In this document: positions 54,999-63,889 of the stretch, in pieces | Layout of the letters: every line of letters starts with the position of its first letter | How positions within the stretch are numbered: the first letter of the stretch is position 1 | Source: Streptomyces ardesiacus | Lineage (GTDB): Bacteria; Actinomycetota; Actinomycetes; Streptomycetales; Streptomycetaceae | DNA length: 64,000 nt | Reading direction: 5' to 3' | NCBI RefSeq assembly: GCF_003112575.1 | Contig: NZ_BEWC01000006.1 | Location: forward strand, 310,001-374,000 | Program-made: the position numbers and the translations under genes | The notes under the pieces: generated by a model | Told to the model about the DNA's origin: nothing | Seen by the model: the letters and a program-made list of their open reading frames with translations, nothing else | Database searches by the model: none

Positions 54999-56078
54999 TC
55001 AGCCGATCTGCGTTCCGGTGGCCGACAGGGCCTCCGTCACCGGCTGGAAGAAGGTCTCGCCGCCCGAGGTGCAGTCGCCGCTGCCGCCGGAGGTGAGGCC
55101 GACGGCCTGGTCGCCCGAGAAGAGCGAGCCGCCGCTGTCGCCGGGCTCGGCGCAGACGTCGGTCTGGATCAGGCCGTTGACGATGTCGCCGTTGCCGTAG
55201 TTCACGGTGGCGTCCAGGCCGGTGACCGTGCCGTCGTGCACCTGGGTGGTGGAGCCGCTGCGGGTCACCTGCATGCCGACGGTGGCCTCGGTGGCGCCCG
55301 AGATGGCCTGCGAGGAGCCGTCGTAGAGGTTCACCTCGCTCGGGTGGTCCACGTCGGCGGTGTACTTGACCAGGCCGTAGTCGTTGTCCGGGAAGCTGGA
55401 CGCCGCGTTCTCGCCGATGACGTTCCCGGAGGAGTCCGACCAGGTCGAGATGGCCTCGGTGCAGTGGCCGGCGGTGATGAAGTACGGCTCGCCGCCCTTG
55501 GTCACGTTGAAGCCGAGCGAGCAGCGCCCGCCGCTTCCCGTGATGGCGTCGCCGCCCGCGACGAAGGGCCTGTACTCACCCTTGGTCCGCTTGAGCTCGG
55601 CCTTGGCGCCCAGCCCGTCGACCACCTTGGTCAGCTTGGCCAGTTCGGCCTTGGAGACGGTGCGGTCGGCGGTGACGACGACCTTGTTGGTGGTCGGGTC
55701 GGTCGCCCAGGACGTGCCCGGGATGGTCGCGTCCTCGGCGAGGGTGGTGCGCGCGCTCTTGAGGTCGGCGAGCGAGTTCTCGACGATTCTCGCCTGCGCG
55801 CCGGCCTCCTCGACGGTCTGCGCGGCCCTCTCGTCGAGCACGTTGACGACCAGGCTCTTGGCCTGCGCGTCGTAGTAGGTGCCCGCCGCGTCGGCACCGA
55901 GGTCGCCGATCAGCGTCGAGGCGAGCTTTCCGGCCGCCGTGACCGACAGGGTCTCGGGCGCGGCCGTCGTGGCCTCGCTCGCGTTGGCGGTCTGGAAGGT
56001 GACTCCGGCCGCGACCAGTGCGGTGATGCCCGCACCCACTACGGCGATCCGTCGCCGGGGTATGCGTCGGTGCTTCAA
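54999..56078 (-). CDS. Secreted S1 (alpha-lytic type) serine protease, streptogrisin D-like
   Basis: The preproprotein has 359 residues. The TTG start at 56078 sits 7 bases from AGGAGG and gives an N-terminus KHRRIPRRRIAVVGAGITALVAAG, a signal peptide ending at ANA. The pro-region (about 35-170), a folding chaperone, holds PGTSWATDPTTNKVVVTADRTVS. The mature protease starts near VAGGDAITGSGGRCSLGFNV; the catalytic triad is His in TAGHC, Asp in DNDYGL and Ser in EPGDSGGSLF. Cys pairs are conserved. It cleaves after bulky residues in extracellular protein. It is the downstream member of a protease pair, separated from the upstream one by a terminator. Confidence 0.93.
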   Translation of the reverse strand: MKHRRIPRRRIAVVGAGITALVAAGVTFQTANASEATTAAPETLSVTAAGKLASTLIGDLGADAAGTYYDAQAKSLVVNVLDERAAQTVEEAGAQARIVENSLADLKSARTTLAEDATIPGTSWATDPTTNKVVVTADRTVSKAELAKLTKVVDGLGAKAELKRTKGEYRPFVAGGDAITGSGGRCSLGFNVTKGGEPYFITAGHCTEAISTWSDSSGNVIGENAASSFPDNDYGLVKYTADVDHPSEVNLYDGSSQAISGATEATVGMQVTRSGSTTQVHDGTVTGLDATVNYGNGDIVNGLIQTDVCAEPGDSGGSLFSGDQAVGLTSGGSGDCTSGGETFFQPVTEALSATGTQIG

Positions 56079-56274
56079 CTCACGTCCTCCTGTGGGGGGT
56101 CGGTCCACGAGGTTGTGGGGACCCCGTGAACCGGAAGGCTGGTTGACGATCGTTAACTCTTCCGATTCCACAGGCCGTGCACAAGGTCGGCTTCAGGACG
56201 TGCGCACGACAACTCCAGTGTGGTCACACGGCCTTCACCGATCCGTGGCCGTCTCCCCCGGTTTCGGACACGGC

Positions 56275-56314
56275 CGAGCCCCCGCACACCGCCGCTTCGG
56301 TGTACGGGGGCTCG
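56275..56314 (-). terminator. Terminator of the streptogrisin B-like gene
   Basis: CGAGCCCCCG (56275-56284) and CGGGGGCTCG (56305-56314) form an outer 10-bp stem; ACACCG and CGGTGT extend it after one A/C mismatch. It follows the protease gene by 33 bases and precedes the next protease's promoter. Confidence 0.85.
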
Positions 56315-56346
56315 TCGAACGGTGAGGGACCGAACGGACCGACGGA

Positions 56347-57255
56347 CTAGTAGACGCTGACTCCGTAGGCGCTCAGGGCCTCCGTCACCGGCTGGAAGAA
56401 GGTCGTACCGCCGGAGGAGCAGTTGCCGCTGCCGCCGGAGGTCAGACCGTACGCGGTGCCGTTGCTGCCGTAGAGCGGGCCGCCGGAGTCGCCGGGCTCG
56501 GCGCAGACCGTGGTCTGGATCAGCCCGGAGACGATGTCGCCGCCGCCGTAGTTGACGGTGGCGTTCAGGGCGGTGACCCGGCCGCTGTGGGTGCCGGTGG
56601 TGGAGCCGTCACGGATGACGGTGGTGCCCACGCTCGGGGTGGCCGCGCGGGTGATGTCCACGCCGCCCGCGGTGCCGGGCTTGCTCACCGAGGTGTTGGT
56701 GTACCGGACGATGCCGTAGTCGTTGCCCGGGAAGCTGGACCCGGCCGTGGTGCCCAGCACGGTGGAGTGCCCGGAGTTGGACCACCAGGTGCCGGCGCCG
56801 TCGGTGCAGTGACCGGCGGTCAGGAAGTACTCGGCGCCGCTGCTGTTGCGGACGTTGAAGCCGAGGGAGCAGCGCCAGCTGCTCGCGTAGATGGCGTCGC
56901 CGCCCTCGATGAGCTTGTTGAACGTGCCGGGGGTGCGCTTGATCGTGAGCGCGCCGGCCTTGTCGCCGGCCTGCTCCTTGATCTTCGCGATCTCGGCCTG
57001 GGAGACGGTGCTGTCGATGGTGACGAGCACCTGGCCGGACTTCTGGTCGACGGCCCAGGCGGTGCCCGGGACGTCGGCCTTGAGCACCGCGTTGCCCGCG
57101 CTGCTCAGCTCGGCGGCACTGAAGGTGGCCGGGGTGGGTGCCGCGTTGGCGCTGGGGATCGCGACGGCTGCGGCGGCCACGAGGCCGGTGGATACGGCGA
57201 TCAGCCGAGTCCGTCTCGTGATGCCGCTGCGGGGGGTGGTGCGCTTGATCCTCAC
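56347..57255 (-). CDS. Secreted S1 serine protease, streptogrisin A/B-like
   Basis: The preproprotein has 302 residues. Signal peptide: RRTRLIAVSTGLVAAAAVAIPSANA. A short pro-region (about 40-115) ends before LIEGGDAIYASSWRCSLGFNVRNSSGAEYF; mature streptogrisin B begins in this segment. Triad: TAGHC (His), NDYGIVRY (Asp) and EPGDSGGPLYGS (Ser). The C-terminus TFFQPVTEALSAYGVSVY is as in streptogrisins A and B. The pro-peptide is shorter than that of the D-like gene. The GTG at 57255 has GGAGG 7 bases upstream. Confidence 0.94.
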   Translation of the reverse strand: MRIKRTTPRSGITRRTRLIAVSTGLVAAAAVAIPSANAAPTPATFSAAELSSAGNAVLKADVPGTAWAVDQKSGQVLVTIDSTVSQAEIAKIKEQAGDKAGALTIKRTPGTFNKLIEGGDAIYASSWRCSLGFNVRNSSGAEYFLTAGHCTDGAGTWWSNSGHSTVLGTTAGSSFPGNDYGIVRYTNTSVSKPGTAGGVDITRAATPSVGTTVIRDGSTTGTHSGRVTALNATVNYGGGDIVSGLIQTTVCAEPGDSGGPLYGSNGTAYGLTSGGSGNCSSGGTTFFQPVTEALSAYGVSVY

Positions 57256-57441
57256 TTTTCGTTCCTCCACAGGGGAAGTCGGGGGCCCCTCTCGTGGGGT
57301 TGGGGGCCCGTGAGGCGCAGCCAGGGACGGACCTCCGGGTTCCGGATGGTCGTGCCCCTGACAAGCGCTGAGGTTGGAGTATTCGGCCGAACGACCGGTC
57401 GGCGCAAGGGTGCCTTTCGGCCGTCAAGCTTTGAACGACCT

Positions 57442-57711
57442 TTACCCGTCCCCGCTCAACCCCGTGGACCCTCGGCGCAGTTCGCGCTCCCCCGCCTCGA
57501 TGCGGGCCGTCAGCGGCACCGCGTCGCCGTCCGCCGTCCACCGCACGGGGATGTCCGGAAGTCGCCCGTCCGGATGGTCCTCCAGCCCGTGCGTGCCGGT
57601 GAGGGCGCGCGGCCCGTGGGGCGCCGCGACCGCGGCGACGCGCTGCTCGCGCCACCGCTGCCACGCGCCGGGCCCGTCGTGGGGTGCGCCGGGGGCCGCC
57701 CTCGTCGTGGC
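57442..57711 (-). pseudogene. Truncated DUF1684 gene remnant
   Basis: In the reading frame that continues directly after the stop codon of the flavin monooxygenase gene, 89 sense codons are open to a TAA at 57442. They spell WQRWREQRVAAVAAPHGPRA, LTGTHGLEDHPDGRLPDIPV and RWTADGDAVPLTARI. This is the conserved N-terminal half of DUF1684 proteins (W-x-x-W-R-x-x-R...APYGPLALTGxHWL). There is no ATG, GTG or TTG in frame before the match. Full-length members exceed 200 residues and the second half is absent. The DNA after the stop is AT-richer promoter sequence. Both ends are lost, so this is probably a gene relic. Confidence 0.7.
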
Positions 57712-59055
57712 TCAAGCCTTCCGTACCGGCTCGGCCAGACCGAGGTGGGAGCGCAGGGTGTCGCCCTCGTAGGCGGTGCGGAACGCGCCCCGCTCCTGGA
57801 GCAGCGGGACCACCCGGTCCACGAACTCGTCCAGCCCGCCCGGGGTCAGGTGCGGTACGAGGATGAAGCCGTCGGCGGCACCCCGCCGCACGAACTCCGT
57901 CAGCTCCGCGGCCACCTCCCCGGGCGTGCCGACGAAGGACTGCCGGGCGCTCGCCTCGATCACGGTCTGCCGGATGGACAGTCCGCGCTCCTGCGCCAGG
58001 GCCCGCCACTTCTCGGCGGTCGCGCGGCTGTCGCCGTGCCGGGTCCGCCCCTGGCTGAGCTGCGGGTCGGCCACCGGGTCCACCTCGGGCAGCGGTCCGT
58101 CGGGGTCGTACCCGGACAGGTCGACGCCCCAGATCTGCTCCAGCGTGAGCAGCGCGGTCTGCGGGGACACCTGCTGCCACCGGATCTCCTCGGCCCGTTC
58201 CCGCGCCTCGGCGGAGGTGTCCCCGAGGACGACGGTGACCCCGGGCATGATCCTGAGGTCGTCGGGGCTCCGGCCGTACGTCGCCAGACGGCGTTTCACG
58301 TCGGCGTAGAAGGCGCGTCCCGCCTCGAGGGTGCCGTGCCGGGTGAAGATCACGTCCGCCGAGGAGGCGGCGAACTCCCGGCCCTCGTCGGAGTCGCCCG
58401 CCTGGATCACCACCGGGTGCCCCTGCGGGGAGCGGGGCAGGGTGAACTCGCCCGCGATGTCGAAGTGCCGGCCGTGGTGGGCGAAGGGGCGGGGGGTGCC
58501 GTCGGGGTCCCAGGAGTCCCACAGCGTCCGCGCCGCGGCCACGAACTCGGCGGCGCGGGTGTAGCGATCGGCCCGGTCCAGGTAGCCGCCGCGCCGGAAG
58601 TTCTCGCCGGTGAAGGCGTCGGAGGAGGTCACCACGTTCCAGGCGGCCCGGCCGCCGCTGAGGTGGTCCAGGGTGGCGAACCGGCGGGCGAGTTCGTAGG
58701 GCTCGTTGAACGTGGCGTTGACCGTGGCGGCGAGTCCGAGGCGTCCGGTGACCGCGGCCAGCGCGTGGAGCACGGTCAGGGACTCGGGACGGCCGACCAC
58801 GTCCAGGTCGTGGAGGCGGCCCTTGTGCTCACGCAGCCGCAGCCCCTCGGCGAGGAAGAAGAAGTCGAACAGACCGCGTTCGGCGGTGCGCGCGAGGTGC
58901 TCGAAGGAGGCGAAGTCGATCTGCGAGCCCGAGCGCGGATCGGCCCAGACGGTGGTGTTGTTGACGCCGGGGAAGTGCGCGGCGAGGTGCATCCGTTTCG
59001 GCCGCCCCGGCTCCGGCTGTCCCGGCTTCGGCTGCGGCGGTTTCGGTCCGGTCAT
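57712..59055 (-). CDS. NtaA/SnaA/DszA-type FMN-dependent monooxygenase
   Basis: The protein has 447 residues, luciferase-like TIM barrel. Marks: MHLAAHFPGVNNTTVWADPRSGSQIDFASFEHLARTAERGLFDFFFLAEG (about 20-68), ATVNATFNEPYELARRFATLDHLSGGRAAWNVVTS (about 108-142), NFRRGGYLDRADRYTRA, and RSPQGHPVVIQAGDSDEGREFAA near 210-232. The family members need FMNH2 from a partner reductase and oxidise nitrilotriacetate, dibenzothiophene sulfone or other C-N and C-S compounds. It overlaps the next upstream gene by 4 bases (ATGA). Substrate unknown; the operon suggests a sulfur compound. Confidence 0.9.
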   Translation of the reverse strand: MTGPKPPQPKPGQPEPGRPKRMHLAAHFPGVNNTTVWADPRSGSQIDFASFEHLARTAERGLFDFFFLAEGLRLREHKGRLHDLDVVGRPESLTVLHALAAVTGRLGLAATVNATFNEPYELARRFATLDHLSGGRAAWNVVTSSDAFTGENFRRGGYLDRADRYTRAAEFVAAARTLWDSWDPDGTPRPFAHHGRHFDIAGEFTLPRSPQGHPVVIQAGDSDEGREFAASSADVIFTRHGTLEAGRAFYADVKRRLATYGRSPDDLRIMPGVTVVLGDTSAEARERAEEIRWQQVSPQTALLTLEQIWGVDLSGYDPDGPLPEVDPVADPQLSQGRTRHGDSRATAEKWRALAQERGLSIRQTVIEASARQSFVGTPGEVAAELTEFVRRGAADGFILVPHLTPGGLDEFVDRVVPLLQERGAFRTAYEGDTLRSHLGLAEPVRKA

Positions 59056-60131
59056 GACGCTCCCTGCGTGACGGCGTACTGGTTGGCGGGCCGGGCCAGG
59101 CCCAGGTGGTCCCGGAGCGTGCTGCCCGGGTAGAAGGTGCGGAACAGTCCCCGGTGCTGGAGCAGGGACACGGTGCCGTTGACGAGGCGTTCCAGGTCGC
59201 GGTGCGGGTCGACCGGCGTGAGGTGGAAGCCGTCGACGGTGCCGTCCCGGTGCCAGGAGACGATCAGTTCGGCCAGGTCGACGGGGCCGCCGCGGTAGAG
59301 CGGGCCGTGCGGGGTGGTGCGGGGGCCGCCTCCGCCGTGGCCGGGGTCGGCCGCGTACTCGCCGTCGCCGAGGTCGACGTCCAGGGCGGCGAGGACCCGC
59401 AGGCCGTCCGGGTCGCGGCCGTGCGCCGCGGCGGCCGCCCGCAGTTCGGCCCGCGCGGCGGCGGCCCGGGCGGGCAGCGCGGTGCGCACCAGGGCGACGT
59501 CGGCGTACCGGGCCGCGACCGCCCGTGCGGCCCGGCCGGTCGCCTCGACCACCCGCACGGGGTGCCCCTGCGGCGGCCGGGGCACGATCGAGGGGCCCTT
59601 GACGGAGAAGGCGGAGCCGGTGAAGTCGACGTGGTGGAGCTTGTCCCGGTCGATGAAGCGGCCGGTGGCCGCGTCCCGGATCTCGGCGTCGTCCTCCCAG
59701 CTGTCCCACAGCCGTGCCGCCACGTCGGCGACCTCACCGGCCTCCTGCCAGAGCGCTTCGGCGGGCGCGGCGTCGCGGCGGCCGAAGAGGCGTGCCTCGC
59801 CCTCGGTGGTGGACACGTCGATCCGCCAGCCGGCCCGGCCGCGGCTGACCCAGTCGAGGGTCGCCACCGCCGCCTGGACGTGGAAGGGCTCGGTGTGGGT
59901 GGTGGTGACGGTGGGGACCAGGCCGACGCGGCGCGTGAGGGGCGCCAGCCGGGACAGGACGGCGAGCGCGTCGGGGCCGGGGCGGGCGAAGCCGTCGTGC
60001 AGGGTCACGAAGTCGAGTGCGCCGCGTTCCGCGAGCCGGGCCGCGGCCACGTACGCGCCGGCGTCGTGGTCGGAGCGCCGGTCCAGTGCGGCGGCCAGGT
60101 GCAGCCGCCGTCTGCCGTGGGAGGAGGTCAT
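59052..60131 (-). CDS. Second luciferase-like FMN-dependent oxidoreductase
   Basis: The protein has 359 residues, shorter and more divergent than its neighbour but of the same fold. N-terminus RRLHLAAALDRRSDHDAGAYVAAARLAERGALDFVTLHDG; VGLVPTVTTTHTEPFHVQAAVATLDWVSRGRAGWRIDVST; VPRPPQGHPVRVVEATGRAARAVAA. A Gly/Pro-rich insert lies near 262-280. It shares its C-terminal pattern (GLFRTFYPGSTLRDHLGLARP) with the first one, so both come from an ancient duplication. Overlaps it by 4 bases. Upstream is the ABC ATPase gene, 49 bases away. It may be a second monooxygenase or a non-catalytic partner. Confidence 0.85.
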   Translation of the reverse strand: MTSSHGRRRLHLAAALDRRSDHDAGAYVAAARLAERGALDFVTLHDGFARPGPDALAVLSRLAPLTRRVGLVPTVTTTHTEPFHVQAAVATLDWVSRGRAGWRIDVSTTEGEARLFGRRDAAPAEALWQEAGEVADVAARLWDSWEDDAEIRDAATGRFIDRDKLHHVDFTGSAFSVKGPSIVPRPPQGHPVRVVEATGRAARAVAARYADVALVRTALPARAAAARAELRAAAAAHGRDPDGLRVLAALDVDLGDGEYAADPGHGGGGPRTTPHGPLYRGGPVDLAELIVSWHRDGTVDGFHLTPVDPHRDLERLVNGTVSLLQHRGLFRTFYPGSTLRDHLGLARPANQYAVTQGAS

Positions 60132-60180
60132 GCGGGATCGTCCCTTTCTGTCTGCTCTGTGTGCGTCAACAACCCGGTCG

Positions 60181-60960
60181 TCACAGGACCCTGGAGAGGA
60201 AGGCCCGGGTGCGCTCGTGCCGCGGGCGGTCCAGTACGTCGCCGGGCGGGCCCTGTTCGACGATGCGTCCGTCGTCCATGAAGACCACCGTGTCGGCGAC
60301 CTCGCGGGCGAAGCCGGTCTCGTGGGTGACGACGATCATGGTGGTGCCCTGCCGGGCCAGGTCCCCGATGACGTCGAGCACCTCGCCGACCAGTTCGGGG
60401 TCGAGCGCGGACGTCGGCTCGTCGAACAGCAGCAGCCGCGGCTCCAGGGCGAGCGCCCGCGCGATGGCCACCCGCTGCTGCTGCCCGCCGGAGAGCTGCC
60501 GGGGGAAGGCACCGGCCCGGTCCGCGAGCCCCACGCGCTCCAGGAGCCGTCGGGCCGTGTCGACGGCCTCGCGGCGTGGGCGTTTCAGCGCGGAGACCGG
60601 GGCCTCGGTGATGTTCTCCAGGACCGTCAGGTGCGGGAAGAGGTGGAAGTCCTGGAAGACGAAGCCGATCCTCGTGCGCTGCCTCAGCACCTCGCGCTCG
60701 GGCAGTTCGCGCAGCCGGTCGCCGCTGCGCCGGTAGCCGATGAGGTCACCGTCCACGCTGATCAGGCCCCGGTCCACCTTCTCCAGGTGGTTGACGGTGC
60801 GCAGCAGCGTCGACTTGCCGGAGCCGGAGGGACCGAGGACCACGGTCACCTCGCCGGTGCGCACGGTGAGATCGACGCCCTTGAGCACGTGGAGCGGGCC
60901 GAAGCTCTTGTGCACGTCCCTGATGTCGACCATGACGTCCGTATCGCTGCCGGTGCTCAT
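60181..60960 (-). CDS. Polar amino acid-type ABC transporter ATPase
   Basis: The protein has 259 residues. Walker A LGPSGSGKST (about 43-52), Q-loop FQDFHLFPHLTVLENI (near 103), signature LSGGQQQRVAIARALAL (near 155), Walker B LLLFDEPTSALDPELVGE and the switch THETGFAREVAD. This is the GlnQ/TcyN type, which often imports cystine or other polar amino acids. Between genes for an FAD protein (overlap of 4 bases with its stop) and the second flavin monooxygenase. The cognate binding protein is not in the window. Confidence 0.92.
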   Translation of the reverse strand: MSTGSDTDVMVDIRDVHKSFGPLHVLKGVDLTVRTGEVTVVLGPSGSGKSTLLRTVNHLEKVDRGLISVDGDLIGYRRSGDRLRELPEREVLRQRTRIGFVFQDFHLFPHLTVLENITEAPVSALKRPRREAVDTARRLLERVGLADRAGAFPRQLSGGQQQRVAIARALALEPRLLLFDEPTSALDPELVGEVLDVIGDLARQGTTMIVVTHETGFAREVADTVVFMDDGRIVEQGPPGDVLDRPRHERTRAFLSRVL

Positions 60961-62762
60961 CGCGAGGACTCCTCGAGCAGGGGGTGGTCGGGCACCGCGG
61001 GCCGTCCTGGGGCCCGCAGGAAGGTCAGTACGGCCCGCGCGGTGGCGTCGTTCTGCCGGAAGGCGACGCCCCCGGTGCGGGGCCGGGTGAACGCGCCCGA
61101 GCCGCGCGCGTCGGTGTGCGGGCCGAGCGCGAAGCGCCGCGGGTGCGGCCGTCCGGCGCGGTCCAGCACCCGCCCGTCGGTACGGTCCACGGCCAGCAGT
61201 CCGTCCGGCGTCGCGGCGGCACCGTCGGCGTGCAGCGCGCGCAGCAGCGGGTCGCGGGCGCGTTCCACGGTGGGGTGCGGCAGCCGGGCCTCGACCAGCG
61301 CCCGGGCCTCGACGGCGGCGCCCGGCACGGTGGCGCTCGTCGCCCGGAACACCCCGTCCCGGGCGGTGACCGTCGTCCCGGCACCCAGGAAGCGGACGAC
61401 GCCTGCCCGGGACAGGGCGAGCAGTTGCCGCAGCCGGGGGCCGGGCGGCCCGGAGGCCAGGAGGCTGAAGAAGCCGTGCCACCAGCCGCCGACGTCGCCG
61501 AGCCGGACGAGTTGTCCGTACACGGAGAGCAGGGCGAGGAAGACCGCCAGGTCGGGGCTGTGCGCCGGGTCGTGCCGGCGCCGCAGGTCGGCCTCGACGT
61601 ACCGGCGCAGCCCGTCCTGGAGCTGTGCGTGCGAGCCGTACCGCACGGCGTCCAGGGGCCGGTCGAGGGCGGCGAGGTCGAGCCGGTCGGCGGGGTCGGG
61701 CACGGCGGCGGCGACGAGGGCCGCCCGCTCGTCCGGGCCGGCGGCGGCGTACCGCGCCTCGAAGCCGGCCCGGTCGGTGCGCACCCGTTCCGGGTGGGCG
61801 GTGAAGAGGCGGTGGTAGTGGGCGAAGCCCAGTTCCTTCTCCACCAGCGGCCACACGTCGCGCCGGAAGTCGAAGCCGTCCGGCCGGGCGAGCAGCGCCT
61901 CGGTCTCGGCGGGGCCGAAGAACCTCGGCAGCGGCGGCCGTTCCCCGGTCCAGTCGTAGCCGATCTTCGCGTGGTACGGCACCCCGCGCCGGGAGCCGGC
62001 CCACAGCACCGGCTCCCGCCCGGACGGCACGTAGGTGTCCCCGGCGTACCGCCCTCCCCTGCCCTCGGTCAGCAGCACCATCAGGTCCACGAAGGCCAGC
62101 CCGAGACCGCGCACGAGGACCGGTTCCCCGGGGCGCAGCACGGACAGGTCGCTGTCGGCGGTGAAGTCCGGCGGGAGGTGGACGAGCCCGTGCGCCCGGG
62201 CGTACTCCGACAACTCCCGCTGCCGGTCGTCGGGTTCGGCGTCGAGGTGGCCGAGGGTGAGGACGACCAGGTCGGCGGGGAGCGGGGTGGCCCGGCCCTC
62301 CAGCCACACCCGCTGGCGCTCCTCGCCCGAGCCCTCCACCCGCAGCGCGCGGCGCGCGTGGTGGTACACGACGGCGTTCGGGGGCAGTCCCGCCACGGCG
62401 CGCTGGTACACCCAGCGCAGGTACGTGCCCTGGGTCCGCCGGTCGGCGAAGGTGCGGCCGTCCAGGGCCGCCCACTCGTGCAGGGTGGGCCCGGGCCGTA
62501 CCGGGCCGGCCATGTCGACCGTGTCGTCGGTGAACATGGTGACGTCCTCGGCGTGCGAGTTCATCCACAGCAGCGGGGACTGCCGGTCGCGCCAGACGCG
62601 TCCGGCGCCCGGCGGATGCGGGTCCACGAGGTGGATGTCGAGGCCGCGGCCGTCGTACAGCTCGGGGGCGTTGGCGGCGATGCGCTCCAGCAGTCCGGTG
62701 CCGCGCGGTCCGGCGCCGACGACGACGAGGGAGGCCCGGGTGCCCTGCGCGGGGCGGGTCAC
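60957..62762 (-). CDS. FAD/NAD(P)-binding protein (FAD_NAD family)
   Basis: The protein has 601 residues. The N-terminal dinucleotide fold is SLVVVGAGPRGTGLLERIAA (about 11-30) with VDPHPPGAGRVWR, LLWMNSHAEDVTMFTDD near 65 and ADLVVLTLGHLDAEP near 165, all as in the FAD_NAD(P)-binding (PF13454) family. The C-terminal half carries FTRPRTGGVAFRQNDATARAVLTFLRAPGR. The exact reaction is unknown; such proteins accompany amino acid or sulfur ABC operons, and may supply a flavin oxidation step. The GTG start overlaps the permease stop, and its stop overlaps the ATPase start: complete translational coupling. Confidence 0.85.
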   Translation of the reverse strand: MTRPAQGTRASLVVVGAGPRGTGLLERIAANAPELYDGRGLDIHLVDPHPPGAGRVWRDRQSPLLWMNSHAEDVTMFTDDTVDMAGPVRPGPTLHEWAALDGRTFADRRTQGTYLRWVYQRAVAGLPPNAVVYHHARRALRVEGSGEERQRVWLEGRATPLPADLVVLTLGHLDAEPDDRQRELSEYARAHGLVHLPPDFTADSDLSVLRPGEPVLVRGLGLAFVDLMVLLTEGRGGRYAGDTYVPSGREPVLWAGSRRGVPYHAKIGYDWTGERPPLPRFFGPAETEALLARPDGFDFRRDVWPLVEKELGFAHYHRLFTAHPERVRTDRAGFEARYAAAGPDERAALVAAAVPDPADRLDLAALDRPLDAVRYGSHAQLQDGLRRYVEADLRRRHDPAHSPDLAVFLALLSVYGQLVRLGDVGGWWHGFFSLLASGPPGPRLRQLLALSRAGVVRFLGAGTTVTARDGVFRATSATVPGAAVEARALVEARLPHPTVERARDPLLRALHADGAAATPDGLLAVDRTDGRVLDRAGRPHPRRFALGPHTDARGSGAFTRPRTGGVAFRQNDATARAVLTFLRAPGRPAVPDHPLLEESSR

Positions 62763-63616
62763 CGGGTGCGCTCCGTGCCGCGGGCGTAGTGCTTCTCGAC
62801 GTAGTACTGGCCGATGCCGAGGAGCGAGGTGACCGCGGTGTACCAGAGGGTCGCCACCATCAGCATCGGGACGACCTGATAAGTGCGGTGGTGGACGAGC
62901 TGTACCGAGTAGAGCAGGTCCTGCACGGCGATGACGCTGACGATGGAGGTGCCTTTGAGGGTGCCGATCAGCATGTTCCCGGCCGGCGGCACGATGGTGC
63001 GCATGGCCTGCGGCAGGACGATCCGCCGCCACCGGCGCCACCGGCCCAGGCCCAGGGCCTGTGCGGCCTCGACCTGGCCGCGGTCGACGGACAGGATGCC
63101 GCCGCGCACCACCTCGGCGGCGTACGCGGCCTCGTGCAGGGTCAGGCCGATGACCGCGACGGTGACCGGGCCGAGCAGGTCGACCGTCCTCACGCCGAGG
63201 ACCTGCGGGTACAGGGCGCCGATGTTGAACCACAGCAGCAGCTGCACCAGGATCGGTATCGACCGGAACAGCCAGACGTAGCCCCAGCTCACGGCGCGCA
63301 GCACGGGGTTGGCGGAGAGCCGGAACGCGGCGAGCAGGGTGCCCAGCGCGAAGCCGAGGGCCATGACGACGGCGGTGAGCCAGAGGGTGAGCCACAGGCC
63401 GCGCAGGACGGAGTCGGAGGTGAACCAGTCCGCGACGACGCCCCACTGGAACGCGTCGTTGCGCAGCACGGAGTTGAGGGCGAGGGCGAGCAGGACGAGG
63501 ACGGCCGCGGCGGCCGTCCACTGGCCGGGGTGGCGGTGCGGGACGATCCGCGGGAGGTCCGTCCGGTCCGGGCTCTGCGGCACGGCGGCGGACTTGGCGA
63601 GGGTGTCGGAGGTCAT
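62759..63616 (-). CDS. Polar amino acid-type ABC transporter permease
   Basis: The protein has 285 residues and five or six membrane helices. An N-terminal helix (about 35-52) precedes the HisM-like core: LRGLWLTLWLTAVVMALGFALGTLLAAFRLS. The EAA loop is HEAAYAAEVVRGGILSVDRGQVEAAQALGLGRWRRWRRIVLPQAMR (about 165-210). It works with the ATPase encoded two genes downstream; a single permease would homodimerise. The start at ATG 63616 has GGAG 7 bases upstream, better than ATG 63634. This is the first gene of the six-gene operon; the binding protein is missing, perhaps encoded to the right of the window. Confidence 0.9.
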   Translation of the reverse strand: MTSDTLAKSAAVPQSPDRTDLPRIVPHRHPGQWTAAAAVLVLLALALNSVLRNDAFQWGVVADWFTSDSVLRGLWLTLWLTAVVMALGFALGTLLAAFRLSANPVLRAVSWGYVWLFRSIPILVQLLLWFNIGALYPQVLGVRTVDLLGPVTVAVIGLTLHEAAYAAEVVRGGILSVDRGQVEAAQALGLGRWRRWRRIVLPQAMRTIVPPAGNMLIGTLKGTSIVSVIAVQDLLYSVQLVHHRTYQVVPMLMVATLWYTAVTSLLGIGQYYVEKHYARGTERTR

Positions 63617-63801
63617 GCGAAGGCTCCGTGACATCGAGTCAGTCGGACACGGTGGGTGGTGCCTTCACACGGCCGAGCCCCTCAGCATGGCCGTGCGCCG
63701 AGAGTACGGGGGTGTTTCCGTCCGCTGTCAAGGCTGTCCACACTGTGAGCCGCACATCTCAACGCGTTGACGCGGAACCCGATGCCTGTTCCACTTGGCC
63801 C

Positions 63802-63873
63802 ATGCATCCACAGCAGTGGCTGGTCACGCGCTCCCACATCGACTTCGGTCGAGTGTGGTCCTGTTCCTGTTGA
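63802..63873 (+). CDS. Cysteine-rich leader peptide (putative attenuator uORF)
   Basis: The peptide has 23 residues, beginning M-H-P-Q-Q-W and ending R-V-W-S-C-S-C before a TGA. The central SHIDFGRV with a run of Ser and Cys at the end matches the actinobacterial putative leader peptides that precede sulfur-related operons (pattern R-x-H-[IV]-D-[LF]-x-R-x-x-S-x-x-C). In those, ribosome stalling at Cys codons when cysteine is scarce changes an mRNA fold. The plus-strand gene it should govern lies beyond the window. The adjacent divergent operon has monooxygenases and a transporter consistent with sulfur supply. No ribosome binding site is obvious. Confidence 0.75.
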   Translation: MHPQQWLVTRSHIDFGRVWSCSC

Positions 63874-63889
63874 GCCGACGCCCTGCCTG

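Noticed and set aside
57455..57715. Arg-rich frame opposite/over the DUF1684 remnant
   Set aside because: The neighbouring frame gives a recognisable DUF1684 sequence; the Arg-rich frame is its shadow.
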